DNA of 64,000 nucleotides from Porticoccaceae bacterium (GTDB lineage: Bacteria; Pseudomonadota; Gammaproteobacteria; Pseudomonadales; Porticoccaceae), in NCBI GenBank assembly GCA_026005035.1, contig BPKH01000006.1, positions 154,132-218,131 on the forward strand, written 5' to 3'. The position numbers were made by a program, and so were the translations under genes. The notes beneath the pieces are model-generated. The model had not been told where the DNA came from and made no database searches. It was given only the letters and a program-made list of their open reading frames with translations. Positions 53,872 to 63,193 of this stretch are shown here, in pieces. Numbering within the stretch: the first letter of the stretch is position 1; each line of letters opens with the position of its first letter.

Positions 53872-55483
53872 GGGCGGTGCTGGGCGTAGTAGGCGGCCAG
53901 GTAGACCTCGAAGGGGCGGTCGTCGGCGCGCTCGATGGCTTCCTGGTCGGCCAGCGACAGGGCGGCCAGCTCGGCGTACTGGGCCTCCGCCTCGGCGTCC
54001 ACCCGGCTCGGTGAGCAGCGCCGCCTTGTGGCGGCGGCTCTGTTCCAGACACCATTGGGAAAAGCTCGCGCCGGCGGCGCGCAGCGCCGCCAACAGCCCG
54101 CGCGGACGGCGTGCGCTCCGGCTCGGCGAGGCGCGCCGCCATTTCCGCCAGCGCCGCGCTGTGGCGCCGGTGGTGGTGGGCCCGGTCGAGCAGCTCGGCG
54201 ATGGGGGCCATTTCCGCCAGCAGCGCCTCGCCCCAGCGGCGCAGGGAGAGGGCGCGGCCGCAGCGCACCAGTTCCACGCCGGGCTCGCGTCCCCGCCAGA
54301 CGGCGGTGCGCTGGTTGGCGGCGATCTCGCGCCGCTCCCGCTCGTCGCAGGGCGGGCTGTCGGCGAGCAGGCAGTGGAGCAGAAAGACGTCCAGAAACTC
54401 GAGGGTCTGGCGGGAAACCCCCAGGGGCTCGAAGGGGTCCACGTCCAGGGCGCGCACTTCCACGTACTCCACCCCCCGCTCGCGCAGGGCCTTGAGGGGC
54501 GCCTCGCCGGACAGGGTGGTGCGCTTGGGCCGGATGGCGGCGTAGAACTCGTTCTCGATCTGCAGCAGGTGGGTGTTGAGCTGTTTGTACTCCCCTCGCT
54601 CGTCGAAGAGTCCGATCCGCTCGTAGGGCGGCCAGGGGGTGGACAGCCCCGCCAACAGGGAGTGCGCGTAGCTGGCGAGGTCGTTGTAGCAGATGGCGAG
54701 CGTCTCCTGGGCGCTGCTCTGGTAACCGAGCTCTCCCATTCGCAGCGAGGTGGCGAAGGGCGCGTGGAGACTGTGGGCATCCTCGCCCAGAGGCTCGAGG
54801 GGGTGGTCGCGGCCGGCGACGAAGGAGCGGCAGACCACCGGTGCCGCGCCCAAGAGATAGAGGGGGAGCCAGAGGTGGCGGCGGAAGTTGCGCACCAGTC
54901 CGAAATAGGCGGCGGTCTTGAATTCGGCGAACTCTTCCCGCTGCCCTCGGGCACTCTGCACCAGGCAGAGGAGCTCGTCGGGCGCCGACCAGTTGAAGTG
55001 GATGCCGGCGATGGTCTGCATTCGCCGGCCGTACCGGTAGCCCAGGCCGCGCCGGTAGATCTCCTTCATGCGCGCCACGTTGGAGCGGCCGTAGCGGGCG
55101 ATGGGGATCGCCTCCTCGTCGGCGGGCAGTTGGCAGGGCATGCTGGCCGCCCACAACAGTTCGTCACCGATCCGCCGGAGCACGAACCCGTGCAGGTCGC
55201 GCAGCGTCTTCTCGAGGGCGGACAGCCGCATCAGGGGGGGCGTGACGAGCTCGAGCAGGGCTTCCGAGAAGTCGGTGGTGATGTGCGGGTTGGTGAGGGC
55301 GGAGCCCAGCGCCGGCGGGTGGGGGGTGGCCGCCAGGGTGCCGTCGGGCGCAATGCGCAGGCTCTCCTTTTCGATACCCCGCCGCAGCTGCCGCAACAGC
55401 CTCAGGTGGGCGGGCCGGCCGAGCAGTTCCAGGACGCCTTCCAGGTCCGCGCGGGGCAGCTTGGCGGGGGAGTCAGGCCGCAA
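53868..55483 (-). CDS. gshA: Glutamate-cysteine ligase GshA (two frameshifts)
   Basis: GshA makes gamma-glutamylcysteine, the first step of glutathione synthesis. The proteobacterial type shows RRGIEKESLRIAPDGTLA, NPHITTDFSEALLELVTPP, QTIAGIHFNWS and LQIENEFYAAIRPKR. Extra bases at 54097-54099 and 54002-54004 shift the C-terminal segment; corrected length is about 535 residues. The TTG start overlaps the small upstream gene by 11 bases. Confidence 0.95.
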
Positions 55484-55697
55484 GGGAGGAGAGGTCCGGC
55501 TTGCCCTGGCCGTCGCCCGCGCAGCTCACCACCTGGGCGCGCAGCGCGGGATCGGCCAGGGTCAGTTCCACCAGTTGGTTCACCGCCACGTCGCGGTGGG
55601 GGGTGGCGAACAGGTCGGCGCCCGGGGCGGGGTGCATCCAGCTGAGGTCGCGGGCGAGAAAAGCGCCGGATTGGGCGCGGATCAGGTACACCGTCAT
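55473..55697 (-). CDS. Conserved small protein of unknown function
   Basis: A 74-residue soluble protein (MTVYLIRAQSGAFLARDLSW, then a region with VNQLVELTLADPALRAQVVSC). It sits just before gshA with an 11-base overlap, so it is likely cotranscribed and coupled to it. I do not recognise a family. Confidence 0.7.
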   Translation of the reverse strand: MTVYLIRAQSGAFLARDLSWMHPAPGADLFATPHRDVAVNQLVELTLADPALRAQVVSCAGDGQGKPDLSSLAA

Positions 55698-55746
55698 GGC
55701 GTCTCCCTCCCGACAGCGCCGGCAAGTGTAGCGCAAATCACCCCTT

Positions 55747-56565
55747 TCAGGTCGGCTGGGACAGCGCGTGCGAGGCGTGGACTGCCAGGGCCCCCCGCTC
55801 GCATTTGAGCGCCCGGCGGGCGTCCCCCCAGTGGAGGAGCTCGAGGCGCCCGCTGGGGTGCTCGACGAGGGCGGTGAGGCTCTCCACCCAGTCTCCACAA
55901 TTGCAGTAGAGCACCCCTTCCTCGAAGCGGATCTCCGGTTGGTGGATGTGACCGCAGACCACGCCGTCCAGCCCCAGCCGCCGGGCCGCCCGCGCGGCGG
56001 CCACCTCGAAGGTGCGAATGGCGCGCCGCGCCGGCCCCAGGCGGATTTTGATCTCCTGGGCCAGCCACCGGTAGGGCAGGCCGAGGGTGCGGCGCGCGCG
56101 GTTGCCCAGGGCGTTCAGGGAGAGGAGGAGCTCGTAGCCGAGATCGGCGGCCCGGCCCGCCCAGGCCGAGGCGCGCACCAGGGTGTCGAACTCGTCGCCG
56201 TGGAGGAGGAGCAGGCGCCGCCCGCCCGCCGTGCGGTGCACCGCCTGGTGGCGGATTTCGACGCCCAGCAGGCGGCGGCCGCACAGGGCGCGGAAATCCT
56301 CGTCGTGGTTGCCCGGGACGTAGACCACCCGGGTGTGCGCGGCGAGGGCGAGGATCTGCTCCACCACCACCCGGTGAGACGCGGGCCAGAAGAGGCGCCG
56401 GCGCAGGGCCCACAAATCCACCACGTCGCCCAGCAGATAGAGGGTTCGCGTGGGGTGGCGGGCGAGGAAGTGGGAGAGGTATTCGGCGCGGCAGTCGGCG
56501 CTGCCGAGATGGAGGTCGGAGAGCCAAACGGCGTTGAACGGCGCGGTCCGCGAAGCCACGTTCAC
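55747..56565 (-). CDS. Calcineurin-like phosphoesterase, LpxH-like (UDP-2,3-diacylglucosamine diphosphatase family)
   Basis: A 272-residue metallophosphoesterase with the full metal set: VWLSDLHLGSADC, LLGDVVDLWAL, YVPGNHDEDFR, LLHGDEFDTL and VCGHIHQP. The length and LHLG/GDxxDLW pattern match the LpxH2/LpxH-like group rather than general phosphatases. It lies directly after a glycosyltransferase (GTGA overlap). Whether it acts on lipid A precursor or another lipid-linked sugar is open. Confidence 0.85.
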   Translation of the reverse strand: MNVASRTAPFNAVWLSDLHLGSADCRAEYLSHFLARHPTRTLYLLGDVVDLWALRRRLFWPASHRVVVEQILALAAHTRVVYVPGNHDEDFRALCGRRLLGVEIRHQAVHRTAGGRRLLLLHGDEFDTLVRASAWAGRAADLGYELLLSLNALGNRARRTLGLPYRWLAQEIKIRLGPARRAIRTFEVAAARAARRLGLDGVVCGHIHQPEIRFEEGVLYCNCGDWVESLTALVEHPSGRLELLHWGDARRALKCERGALAVHASHALSQPT

Positions 56566-57668
56566 CCCTCGGGCGCTGCCCAGCCGGCGGCCATTCCCCC
56601 CGGGCCCGGCAGGCGGCCGTCGGTGCGGGTCAGGGCGGTGAGGTCGGGGAGTTCCGCCGCCCGCCACAGGCGCGCCGCCAGCTCCGCCACCGGTTCGGCG
56701 GCGCCCGCCGCCAACCAGTGGCAGAGCGCTTCGGCCACGTCCGGGTAGGAGACGCGCGTGGCCTGGGCCTCCTGCAGCCAGCGCGCCAGCGCGCTGGCGT
56801 CGAGCTCTCTCATGGTGTACCCGTAGCCGAGCAGCTCCAGGGCGAGGGCGTTGGAGATCTGCTCCCCTTGGCCTGCGAGCGGCTTGACGAGCAGCTTGCG
56901 CCCGAGCTGCAGGACTTCGCTCGCCAGTTCGAAGCCGGCGTTGCACACCACCCCCTCGGCGCGCGCCAAGTCGGCGGCGAAGGCGGATCGCGAGGGGCGG
57001 TGCCAGTGGAGATGGCCCTCCCGGCCCGCGGGGGCCTCGGGGTGGTAGATGGCGAATCGCCAGGCGCGATGGGGCAGGAGGAGGCGGCGAATGTCCTCGG
57101 GTCGCTCGAAGGGCAGGTAGACCACCACTTCGCGTCTGGCCGGCGCCTCCCCCGCGGGCACGGGGGCGATGGGCGGCAGAATCGGCTGTCCGAAGTGGTG
57201 CCAATGGAGCCCCACCGCGGTGGTCACCGGCGCGAAATGGCGCAGCAGCAACTTCTGGCCGGGCCCCATGCCCGCGCGCGGCACCCGGTGGAGAAACGCG
57301 TACTGGTGGCCGATGCCGATCGCCTGGCGGCGGGCGCGCCGCGCCGCCCAGGCGGTGACCGGCTCGAAATCGGTGACCACGGCGTCGTAGGGGTCCAGGT
57401 CGAGCCGCCACAGGTCGCGCACCAAGCGGCCCGGCCGCAGGCGGCGCAGGGTGGCGAGGCGATCGATGCGCCCCCCCGTCGCGGCGAAGGAGAGTCCAGG
57501 CACCACGCGGTAGTCGCCGAAGGGCTCCATGTCGAAGAAGCCGCTGGGAGCGCGCCCCGAAAAGAGCCAGTCCACCTCCACGCCGGCGCGGGCGAGCCGC
57601 TCGGCCATGGCGCGGGCGCGGGTGATGTGGCCGTTGCCGGTGGCCTGGACCCCGTAGAGGATCTTCAC
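56562..57668 (-). CDS. MJ1255/VC2487-family glycosyltransferase
   Basis: A 368-residue GT-B type enzyme. The start ILYGVQATGNGHITRARAMA is the family signature; the C-terminal donor site has VVCNAGFELASEVLQLGRKLLVKPL. Glycosyl donor and acceptor are unknown. GTG 57668 is chosen for its overlap with the PAP2 stop (GTGA); an ATG 12 bases earlier is possible. Confidence 0.88.
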   Translation of the reverse strand: MKILYGVQATGNGHITRARAMAERLARAGVEVDWLFSGRAPSGFFDMEPFGDYRVVPGLSFAATGGRIDRLATLRRLRPGRLVRDLWRLDLDPYDAVVTDFEPVTAWAARRARRQAIGIGHQYAFLHRVPRAGMGPGQKLLLRHFAPVTTAVGLHWHHFGQPILPPIAPVPAGEAPARREVVVYLPFERPEDIRRLLLPHRAWRFAIYHPEAPAGREGHLHWHRPSRSAFAADLARAEGVVCNAGFELASEVLQLGRKLLVKPLAGQGEQISNALALELLGYGYTMRELDASALARWLQEAQATRVSYPDVAEALCHWLAAGAAEPVAELAARLWRAAELPDLTALTRTDGRLPGPGGMAAGWAAPEG

Positions 57669-58211
57669 GTCGCGCCCACCCATCCACCCACCGCCAAGGA
57701 GGCGGCGGTCCCCACGGCGGCGCCGACCACCACGTCGGAGGGAAAGTGGACGCCGAGCACCACCCGGGCGGCTCCCACCGCCACCGACCAACCCCAGATC
57801 CAGGGAGCGAGGACCGGAAAGCAGAGGGCCAGGGTGGTGGCCACGGCGAAGGCCGCGGAGGTGTGGCCCGAGGGCAGGCTGAAGCGGTCGCCGGGGACCA
57901 CGTGCGCCGCCGTGCCCGGAAGGGCCTCGGTGGGGCGCGACCGGCGGATGCTCTGCTTGAGGGCGAAGTAAAGGGGACGTTCCAGGGCAAAGGTGGCGAC
58001 GAGCCACAGGGCGCACCGGTCGCCCGCTTGGCCGGCGCTGAGCCAGGCGAACAGGGCCAGCAGGAGATAGCCCGGCCCGTCGGCGCTGCGGGAGATGAGG
58101 CGCGCCGCCTCCAGCCAGCAGAGCCGCTCCGCCCCCCTCCGCACCCAGGTGAATAGCGCCACGTCCAGCTGGTGGATGGCCAAGAGGGGCTGGGGGGAGG
58201 GATCTCGCCAT
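57665..58211 (-). CDS. PAP2-family membrane phosphatase (one frameshift)
   Basis: An integral membrane lipid phosphatase. The three PAP2 motifs are KQSIRRSRP, SLPSGHTSAAFA and GVHFPSDVVVGA, between about five membrane helices. One extra G in the 6-base run 58192-58197 joins MARSLPQPLLAIHQ to the long frame; corrected length is about 181 residues. First gene of a three-gene overlapping set with the glycosyltransferase and LpxH-like genes, which together suggest processing of a lipid-linked envelope sugar. Confidence 0.88.
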
Positions 58212-58325
58212 GCCCCAAGCCTAAAAATCCACTGTGACGGAGGTGTGGCGAGGGGGTGACCGTTGCGCGTCCCCTCGGGAAAACCTTTGCAAAGGCGCTT
58301 CACAAGGCGGTCGGGCGGTTCTAGC

Positions 58326-59547
58326 ATGGCGGCTCGAGTGCCGGAGGGGAAGAACGTGCTCGACATCCGCGACCCCCGCCTGCGGGCGCTGGCCATTCTC
58401 GCCGCGGGCCTCTTGGCGGCGCTGTTGCTCCTGGTGCTCAAGCCAGAGCCCCGCCCGGAGCGGCCGCCGCCCCCGCCCCCTCACGTGGCCGAGGTGGTCC
58501 GCGTCCAGTTGGCGTCGCTGCCGGTGGTGGTGGCCAGCCAAGGCACGGTGCGCCCCAAGATCGCGGTGGAACTCGCCGCGGAGGTGGCGGGTCGGGTGGT
58601 CGAGGTGGGCGAACACTTTGCGGTGGGTGGCTTCTTCGCCGCGGGGGAGACGCTCTTGGCGCTCGACGCCCGGGATTACGAGATCGCCCTCGCCCGCGCC
58701 GAGGCGGAACTGGCCGAGGCGCGGCGGGCCCTCGCCGAAGAGCGGGGCCGGGCGCGCCAGGCGCGCCGCGAGTGGCGCGATCTGGGCGATCCCGAGGCCA
58801 ACGCCCTCTTTCTCCGCAAGCCCCAACTGGCGGCCGCCGAGGCCCGGGTGGCGGCCGCCGAGGCGGGGGTGCGCAAGGCGCGACTCGACCTGGAGCGGAC
58901 GAGGATCGCGGCCCCCTTCGCCGGCCGGGTGGTGGAGGTGGCGGCCAATCTAGGCCAATACGTGGCCCCGGGGCAGAAGGTGGCCGCCGTCTATGCCGCC
59001 GAGCGGATGGAGGTGGCGCTGCCGCTCACCGCCGAGGAGCTCGCCCGGCTCAATCTCCACCCCCGCCGGCCGCCACCACGAGCTCTCACCCCTGGCCGTG
59101 GACCTCTTCTTCCGCGCCGGCAGCCAGGTGCTCCACTGGGAAGGGCGCGCGGTGCGCCTCGCCGCCGAGGTGGAGCGGGATACCCGCCTGTTCCACCTGG
59201 TGGTGGAGGTGGCCAACCGCCTCGATGTTCCCGCGGAGGGAGAGGAGGCGAGCGGGCCGCCGCCCATCCTGCCCGGCCTCTTCGTGGAGGCACTGATCAC
59301 CAGTAACCCCCATCCCGGCGTGGCGGCCTTGCCGCGCAGCGCCCTCTTTCGCGCCGACCAGGTGCTCGTTTTGGACGAAGAGAGCCGGCTGCGCACCCGG
59401 CAGGTGGAAGTGCTGGAAGCGGACGCCGACCGGGTGGTGGTGCGCGGTCTTGACGAGGGGATGAGGGTGCTGGTCAAGCCGCCCGCCTTCCTCGACCTGG
59501 GGGCGGTCTACGAGGCGCTCGAGGCGGTGGGAGCCAAAGCCCCGTGA
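58326..59547 (+). CDS. RND efflux periplasmic adaptor (one frameshift)
   Basis: A membrane fusion protein with one N-terminal helix (ALAILAAGLLAALLLLVL), a biotinyl-lipoyl-like domain (GRVVEVGEHFAVGGFFAAGETLLALD), a coiled-coil hairpin and beta-barrel domains (TRIAAPFAGRVVEVAANLGQYV). One extra base in CCCCC 59060-59064 separates the last third; corrected length is about 406 residues. The 3' end overlaps the RND pump gene. Confidence 0.92.
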
Positions 59548-62500
59548 AGAGACTCCTCGACTGGTTCATCCGCAATCCGGTCGCCGCCAATCTGCTCATG
59601 GTGATCCTCGCCATCGGCGGCACCACGGCCCTTTTCCTGGTGGACAACGAATTCTTCCCACCCATCAACCCCCCCTTCGTGCGGGTGGCGGTGGTCTATC
59701 CCGGCGCCGGCCCCCTGGAGGTGGAAGAGCAGATCTGCATCAAGATCGAAGAGGCCCTCGCCGACGTGGACGGGATCAAGGAGGTCAGGTCCGTCGCCTC
59801 CCAGGGGCTCGGCGAGGTCTACATCGAGGCGTACGAGGATTGGGATCTCCAGCGCCTGATCAACGACGTCAAAAACCGCGTCGACGCCATCAGCACCTTT
59901 CCCGCCGACGCCGAGCGGCCGGTGGTCAGCGACTTCACGGTGAAAAGCGAGGTCGCCCAGGTGGTGGTCTACGGCGGCGACGACGAGGCGGCCATCAAGG
60001 AGCTGGCGCTCGCCCTCAAGGACCGGCTGATGCAGATCCCCGGGGTGGCCCAGGTGGACGTGGAGGGGGTGCGCGACTACGTGGTGGCGGTGGAGATTCC
60101 CGAGCGCACCCTGCGCGCCTATGGACTTTCCTTCGAAGAGGTGGCCCAGGCGATCCGGCGCGCCTCGGTGAACCTGCCGGGCGGCCTGATGCGCAATCCG
60201 GAGGGCGACATCCAGCTGCAAGTGTACGGCCAGCGGTACCGGGCCGCCGAGTTCGCCGACGTGGTGGTGCGGCGCAGCGCCGACGGCGACGAGGTGCGGC
60301 TCGGGGAGATCGCAAGGCTTGCGGACACCTTCGAGGAAAAGAACTTTTCCGTCGAGTACGAGGGCAAAAAGGCGGTCCGCCTCATCGCCCGGGTTGGGGA
60401 AAGCCCCGACACCCTGGGCACCGCCGAGGCAGTGAAGCGGTTCGTGGACAGCTACCCCCTGCCGCCCGGTTACCGGGCGGTGATCTGGTCCGACCAGAGC
60501 CGCTACATGCGGGAACGGCTCGAGATCCTGGGCAAGAACGCGCTGCAGGGGCTCGTGCTGGTCTTCGTCCTGCTGCTCCTCTTCCTGCGGCCGCTGCTCG
60601 CCCTGTGGGTGAGTGTCGGCATCGCGGTGGCCTACCTGGGCACCCTAATGCTCTTGCCGGTCACCGGCACCTCCCTCAACGTGCTGTCCACCTTCGCCTT
60701 CCTGCTGATCCTGGGCATCGTGGTGGACGACGCCATCGTGGTCAGCGAGAACGTGCACAGCCACTTCGAGCGGGGCCTGCCCGGGCCGCTCGCAGCCTCC
60801 CTGGGGGTCGCCGGAGTGGCCAAGCCGGTGGTGTTGGCGGTGACGACCACCATTTTGGTCTTCATCCCCCTCTTTTTCGTCCCCGGGATGATGGCCCAGA
60901 TGTTTGAACCCATCCCCACCGTGGCCATCAGCGCGCTCACCTTCTCCCTGGTGGAAGCGCTCTTGATCCTTCCTTCCCATTTGAGCGGTCTGCGCCCGGA
61001 AAGGCCGCCACGGGGCGGCCTGGCGCTTTGGCTCGCCGCGTTGCGCCGGCGGGTGAGCGGGGGGCTCGAGCAGTTCGCGAACCGGATCTACGCCCCGCTC
61101 CTCGAGCGCTGCCTGGCCAACCGGCCGGTGACCATCGCCGCCTTCCTGGCGGCGCTCGCGGTGACCCTGTCGCTGCTGTTCGGCGGCTGGCTCAAGATCT
61201 TCTTCATGCCGAGCCTCGAGCAGGAGCGGATCCTGGTCAAGGCGGAGATGCAGGAGGGGGTGGCCCTGGCGAGGTTGATCGAGGTGCGCGACCAGATGCT
61301 GGCGGCGGTGGCGCGCCTGCGGGCGGATCCCAAGGCGCGCAATCGGGACGGCACACCGGCGGTGCGCGACACCTTTGTCAAGGTGGAGGGAAGCGAGGTG
61401 CTCCTCGAGGTCAACCTCTCGCCCAACGCCGCCCGGGCGCTCTCCTCGAGCGAGCTGGAAGAGCGTCTGCGCGCCCAGATCGGCGAGATCCGCGGCCTGG
61501 AAAGCCTGATCTTCATGAACGACGCCTTCGATGACGAAAAGGACATCACCCTGCGCTTGGCCGGAGCGGACATCGAGGAGTTGCGGGCCGCCTCCCGCCA
61601 CTTGGAAGAGGTGCTGGCGAGTTTTCCGGGCGTGGTCAACGTCAACGACAGCCTCTCCTCGGTTCGCCAGGAGCTGCGCATTCTGCCCCGCCCCCACGCC
61701 GAGCTTCTGGGACTCGATCTCGAGGCGGTCGCCCGCCAGGTGCGCCACGCCTTCTATGGTGCCGAGGCGGAGCGCATCCCCCTGCTGCGCGAGGACGTCA
61801 AGGTCCTGGTGCGCCATCCCCTCGAGGAGCGCGCCCACTACGAGGATCTGGTCGACATGCGGCTCGCCACCGCCGATGGCCGGCAGGTGCCCTTTGCGGA
61901 AGTTGCCGAGGCGCGCTTCGCACCCGGTTACACCACCATCGTGCGCTACGACCGGATGCGGGTGGTGGACGTGTTCGCCGACGTGGTGCCGGGACAGGCC
62001 AACGCGGCGGAAATCGTCCGCAGCGTGATGAAGTCGCAGGCCCCCGTGATCGCCGAGCGGTTTCCCGGGGTGCGCTTCGTGGTGGAGGGGCAACAGCGGG
62101 AGATGATGCGCCTTTTCGCCGCGGTGGCCATCGGGCTCGGCTTTGCGGTGCTCGCCATGTACGCCCTGCTGGCGGTGGAGTTTCGCTCCTATCTGCAGCC
62201 GTTCTACATCCTCATCGCCGTGCCCTTCGGGGTGGCGGGGGCGATCCTGGGGCACCTGCTGATGGGCATGCACTTCTCCTTTCCCTCGGCCTTCGGGGTG
62301 CTCGCCACCGCCGGCGTGGTGGTGAATTCCAATCTGGTGCTGATCGATCGGATCAATGCCCTGCGGGAAGAGGGCGGCGAACTGCTCGAAGCGGTGCGGC
62401 GCGGCACCCGCGAGCGCCTCCGCCCGATCCTGTTGACCTCCCTGACCACCTTCTTCGGCCTCACACCCATCCTCCTCGAGACCTCGCCGTCGGCCGCCGC

Positions 62501-62666
62501 CCTCAAGCCGATGGTGGTTTCCCTGGCCTTCGGGGTGCTGTTCGCCACGGCCATCACCCTGCTGATGGTGCCGGCCCTCTACGTGGCCTTCGAGCGCCTC
62601 AAGGAGAGACTCGGCTTCGCCGCCGAGGCGCGGGTGGAGATCCCGCCCGCGGGGGAGGGGCGTTGA
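59544..62666 (+). CDS. RND-family efflux transporter (HAE1-like)
   Basis: An intact 1040-residue inner-membrane pump: 12 helices in two halves, each with a large periplasmic loop. The start RLLDWFIRNPVAANLLMVILAI is typical; proton-relay acidic residues are in LGIVVDDAIVVSENV in TM4. No gene for an outer-membrane TolC partner follows. Class (drug, lipid or metal) cannot be told from sequence alone. Confidence 0.93.
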   Translation: MKRLLDWFIRNPVAANLLMVILAIGGTTALFLVDNEFFPPINPPFVRVAVVYPGAGPLEVEEQICIKIEEALADVDGIKEVRSVASQGLGEVYIEAYEDWDLQRLINDVKNRVDAISTFPADAERPVVSDFTVKSEVAQVVVYGGDDEAAIKELALALKDRLMQIPGVAQVDVEGVRDYVVAVEIPERTLRAYGLSFEEVAQAIRRASVNLPGGLMRNPEGDIQLQVYGQRYRAAEFADVVVRRSADGDEVRLGEIARLADTFEEKNFSVEYEGKKAVRLIARVGESPDTLGTAEAVKRFVDSYPLPPGYRAVIWSDQSRYMRERLEILGKNALQGLVLVFVLLLLFLRPLLALWVSVGIAVAYLGTLMLLPVTGTSLNVLSTFAFLLILGIVVDDAIVVSENVHSHFERGLPGPLAASLGVAGVAKPVVLAVTTTILVFIPLFFVPGMMAQMFEPIPTVAISALTFSLVEALLILPSHLSGLRPERPPRGGLALWLAALRRRVSGGLEQFANRIYAPLLERCLANRPVTIAAFLAALAVTLSLLFGGWLKIFFMPSLEQERILVKAEMQEGVALARLIEVRDQMLAAVARLRADPKARNRDGTPAVRDTFVKVEGSEVLLEVNLSPNAARALSSSELEERLRAQIGEIRGLESLIFMNDAFDDEKDITLRLAGADIEELRAASRHLEEVLASFPGVVNVNDSLSSVRQELRILPRPHAELLGLDLEAVARQVRHAFYGAEAERIPLLREDVKVLVRHPLEERAHYEDLVDMRLATADGRQVPFAEVAEARFAPGYTTIVRYDRMRVVDVFADVVPGQANAAEIVRSVMKSQAPVIAERFPGVRFVVEGQQREMMRLFAAVAIGLGFAVLAMYALLAVEFRSYLQPFYILIAVPFGVAGAILGHLLMGMHFSFPSAFGVLATAGVVVNSNLVLIDRINALREEGGELLEAVRRGTRERLRPILLTSLTTFFGLTPILLETSPSAAALKPMVVSLAFGVLFATAITLLMVPALYVAFERLKERLGFAAEARVEIPPAGEGR

Positions 62667-63124
62667 GGGCGACGTGGTGCCCCTCGCCCCTCGGCCCCTT
62701 GCGCCTCTGCTGGGACGCCGGGGGCCGGCTTGTGGCCTTGGAATTCTGCGGCCGGGCGCCGCAGGCGGTGGAGGCGGCCGCCGATTGTCCGGCCGCATGC
62801 CAACTGGGGGAATACTTCGCCGGGGTGAGAACGGCCTTCCGGCTGCCCCTCGCGCCTGCCGGCACCCCCTTCCAGCAACGCGTCTGGCAGGCGTTGATCG
62901 ACCTTCCCTTCGGACAGACGATTTCCTACGGAAAACTGGCCGCGCGGCTCGGTCGGCCCGGGGCGGCGCGGGCGGTGGCGGCCGCCTGTGCGGCCAACCC
63001 CCTGCCGATCCTGATCCCCTGCCACCGGGTGGTGGCCGCCCGGGGCCTCGGTGGCTACAGCGCCGGCCTAGAGCGCAAGCGTTGGCTCCTCGCCCACGAG
63101 GGTGCGCCCTTCCCTTCCCTTTGA
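62663..63124 (+). CDS. ogt: Methylated-DNA--protein-cysteine methyltransferase Ogt
   Basis: Ogt takes alkyl groups from O6-methylguanine. The 153-residue product has FQQRVWQALIDLPFGQTISYGKLA, the arginine-finger helix RAVAAACAANP and the active Cys in IPCHRVV. TTG start overlaps the RND stop, so it is coupled to the efflux operon. Its stop codon lies inside the downstream FNR/DNR-like box. Confidence 0.95.
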   Translation: MRATWCPSPLGPLRLCWDAGGRLVALEFCGRAPQAVEAAADCPAACQLGEYFAGVRTAFRLPLAPAGTPFQQRVWQALIDLPFGQTISYGKLAARLGRPGAARAVAAACAANPLPILIPCHRVVAARGLGGYSAGLERKRWLLAHEGAPFPSL

Positions 63125-63134
63125 CGCAGATCAA
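63121..63134. promoter_or_regulatory. FNR/DNR/NnrR-type box upstream of qNOR
   Basis: TTGACGCAGATCAA has the CRP/FNR-family layout TTGAC-N4-ATCAA and differs from the FNR consensus TTGAT-N4-ATCAA at one base. It lies about 66 bases before the qNOR start, the usual placement for nitric-oxide or oxygen-responsive activation of denitrification genes. Confidence 0.72.
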
Positions 63135-63193
63135 GGCTGTCGCGGTGGGAGCGTTCAAGGTGGATTGAAATTTCAGCCGGGAGGACTGCTGCC

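Noticed and set aside
60645-63158. An 837-codon open frame antisense to the RND pump and ogt
   Set aside because: Composition is low-complexity His/Gln/Gly-rich, typical of antisense shadows; no motif seen.
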